In this document: positions 32,192-33,141 of the stretch, in pieces
Position numbering within the stretch: the stretch's first letter is position 1
Layout: each line of letters begins with the position of its first letter
Assembly: GCA_028284725.1 (NCBI GenBank)
Contig: JANQRD010000050.1
Span: 1 to 33,141 of the forward strand
From: Allomuricauda sp.
GTDB taxonomy: Bacteria > Bacteroidota > Bacteroidia > Flavobacteriales > Flavobacteriaceae
Reading direction: 5' to 3'
DNA: 33,141 nt
Notes under the pieces: generated by a model
Told to the model about the DNA's origin: nothing
What the model saw: only the letters and a program-made list of their open reading frames with translations
Database searches by the model: none
Program-made: the position numbers and the translations under genes

Positions 32192-33141
32192 TCAGTGTAA
32201 GATGGTTCCCTGTTTTATCCGAGTGACAATATTGTTATTGATATTGGAAATGTCCTCTATCGGATTCTTATCCAATACCAAAAAACTAGCCTCGTAACCT
32301 TCTTTGAGCATTCCGATCTTGCGGTAAGGAAAAGTCGTTTTGGTTGCATTTTCGGTCCACATTTTCAACAACTCAAGATTGGTGAAAACCCCTAATTCAT
32401 GCAAGAACTCAAACTCCCCTACTGAATTTCCATTATAGCGATCCGACCCTATTGCAAGGGTAACATCATGTTCGTTGAGCAATTTTAAATTTGAAGCTAT
32501 GTTCTGGACCAATTCCTGATAATTGGGTCTGTTCTTTCTTTTCAAAACTAGCGAAGCTGTCGTGACTACAATAGTTCCTTTTTTTTTAGCCAACAAAACG
32601 TCCTCCAAGTTGAGCGGCTTTCCATTTTTGATCTCGGGAAGATGTGCAATTTCGTCCACACCAGCGTTTACGGCTACATGAAAGTCATGGGCGGTTTCTA
32701 CATGCGCGCTGACCCTTAAATTTGCCTTATGTGCCTTTTTAACGATTTCGGGAACCAATTCCGGTTTCAGCCCCTTTCTCCCAAAGTAAAGCGTATCATC
32801 CTTTCGCTGTTCATAAGTTTCGGAGTATAAAAGATTCAGTTTGATAAAGTCAGGTGAAAAGGATAAAACTTTGTCCCATTTTAGCTCCAGATCCTCTTTG
32901 TTATCCACCACTACATAGCCATGAAACTCAATTTCCTCGATAGTGTTGAACATACCATCGTAATAGCCATAGTCCAGATACCTCTTGCGTACGCCCATGG
33001 GATGTCCATCAATGGCGGTAAGCGGAGCATGTGCCATCTTCACGTCGATACCAGAAGGTTTGTTGTAAAGATGCATCAGCGGAGCAATCCGCCTTTTAAT
33101 GGAGGACAAGAGCTTTACATAAAACACGCCATTGTCCAGAT
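32192..33141 (-). CDS. Amidohydrolase, 5' end cut off by the window
   Basis: The visible part has metal-site motifs of the amidohydrolase superfamily: DFIKLNLLYSE (Lys, possibly carboxylated), RVSAHVETAHD (His), DEIAHLPEI (His) and AIGSDRYNG (Asp), and ends with the typical TKTTFPYRKIGMLKEGYEAS and FLVLDKNPIEDI tail. The frame is open through the window end; the first His-x-His metal motif must lie outside, so the start at 33127 (GTG) is not real. It resembles imidazolonepropionase-like hydrolases. The substrate is unknown. It leads the kinase-regulator pair on the same strand. Confidence 0.9.
   Translation of the reverse strand, partial: LDNGVFYVKLLSSIKRRIAPLMHLYNKPSGIDVKMAHAPLTAIDGHPMGVRKRYLDYGYYDGMFNTIEEIEFHGYVVVDNKEDLELKWDKVLSFSPDFIKLNLLYSETYEQRKDDTLYFGRKGLKPELVPEIVKKAHKANLRVSAHVETAHDFHVAVNAGVDEIAHLPEIKNGKPLNLEDVLLAKKKGTIVVTTASLVLKRKNRPNYQELVQNIASNLKLLNEHDVTLAIGSDRYNGNSVGEFEFLHELGVFTNLELLKMWTENATKTTFPYRKIGMLKEGYEASFLVLDKNPIEDISNINNNIVTRIKQGTILH

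Noticed and set aside
1..33141. Search by eye for tRNA, rRNA and riboswitch structures
   Set aside because: No conserved tRNA arms, rRNA blocks or known riboswitch cores were recognised; a dedicated covariance-model scan would be needed to exclude them.

Overview
The window looks like chromosomal DNA from a marine member of the Flavobacteriaceae (Bacteroidota). The signs are FtsX/MacB-type permeases of the Bacteroidota style, paired LytS-like kinases and LytTR regulators, ABA4-like and HupE proteins, a promoter of the TAnnTTTG type ahead of the DUF4198 gene, few Shine-Dalgarno sequences, and moderately AT-rich DNA with gene-poor AT-rich spacers. I cannot name the genus. No rRNA, tRNA, CRISPR array, transposase or integrase was seen.

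Layout. (1) 1-422: a gene-less stretch with dispersed-repeat fragments and hairpins. (2) 423-1937: a lipoprotein fusing cytochrome c to a PQQ-type sugar dehydrogenase (-). (3) 2191-4118: a two-gene metal-handling operon (+), histidine-rich DUF4198 protein then HupE, followed by a possible 53-residue small gene. (4) 4175-14277: a compact six-gene operon (-) and the most interesting part of the window. It encodes, in transcription order, a three-TM inner-membrane protein with a coiled-coil repeat, a signal-less subtilisin with an SH3-like N-terminus, a large exported protein with a probable C-terminal outer-membrane barrel, a 1012-residue patatin-like lipase, a DUF2059 protein and a one-TM coiled-coil protein. 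Diverged direct repeats sharing an identical 17-nt core lie on either side of it. (5) 14955-17312: an FtsX-type permease (+). (6) 17381-20434: an operon (-) of ABA4-like protein, multi-TM protein, LytS-like kinase and LytTR regulator. (7) 20603-25251: a membrane AraC regulator, a DJ-1/PfpI-like protein, an esterase with TPR-like repeats and a divergent CadC-like regulator. (8) 25301-29302: four minus-strand genes encoding a two-TM beta-rich protein, a one-TM helical protein, a signal-less VanY-type carboxypeptidase with SH3-like repeats, and a slipin. (9) 29494-33141: a secreted alpha/beta hydrolase, then a second LytTR/LytS pair downstream of an amidohydrolase cut by the window end.

How the genes may work together. 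In region 4 the start-stop overlaps (TAATG, ATGA, 8 nt) imply coordinated expression of two cytosolic hydrolases (protease and lipase) with inner-membrane, periplasmic and outer-membrane proteins. I infer an envelope-linked surveillance, stress or defence assembly in which the protease or membrane sensor controls the lipase. This is a hypothesis. The catalytic residues are visible in the sequence; the function is not. Region 8 repeats the theme of a signal-less hydrolase with SH3-like modules beside membrane coiled-coil proteins.
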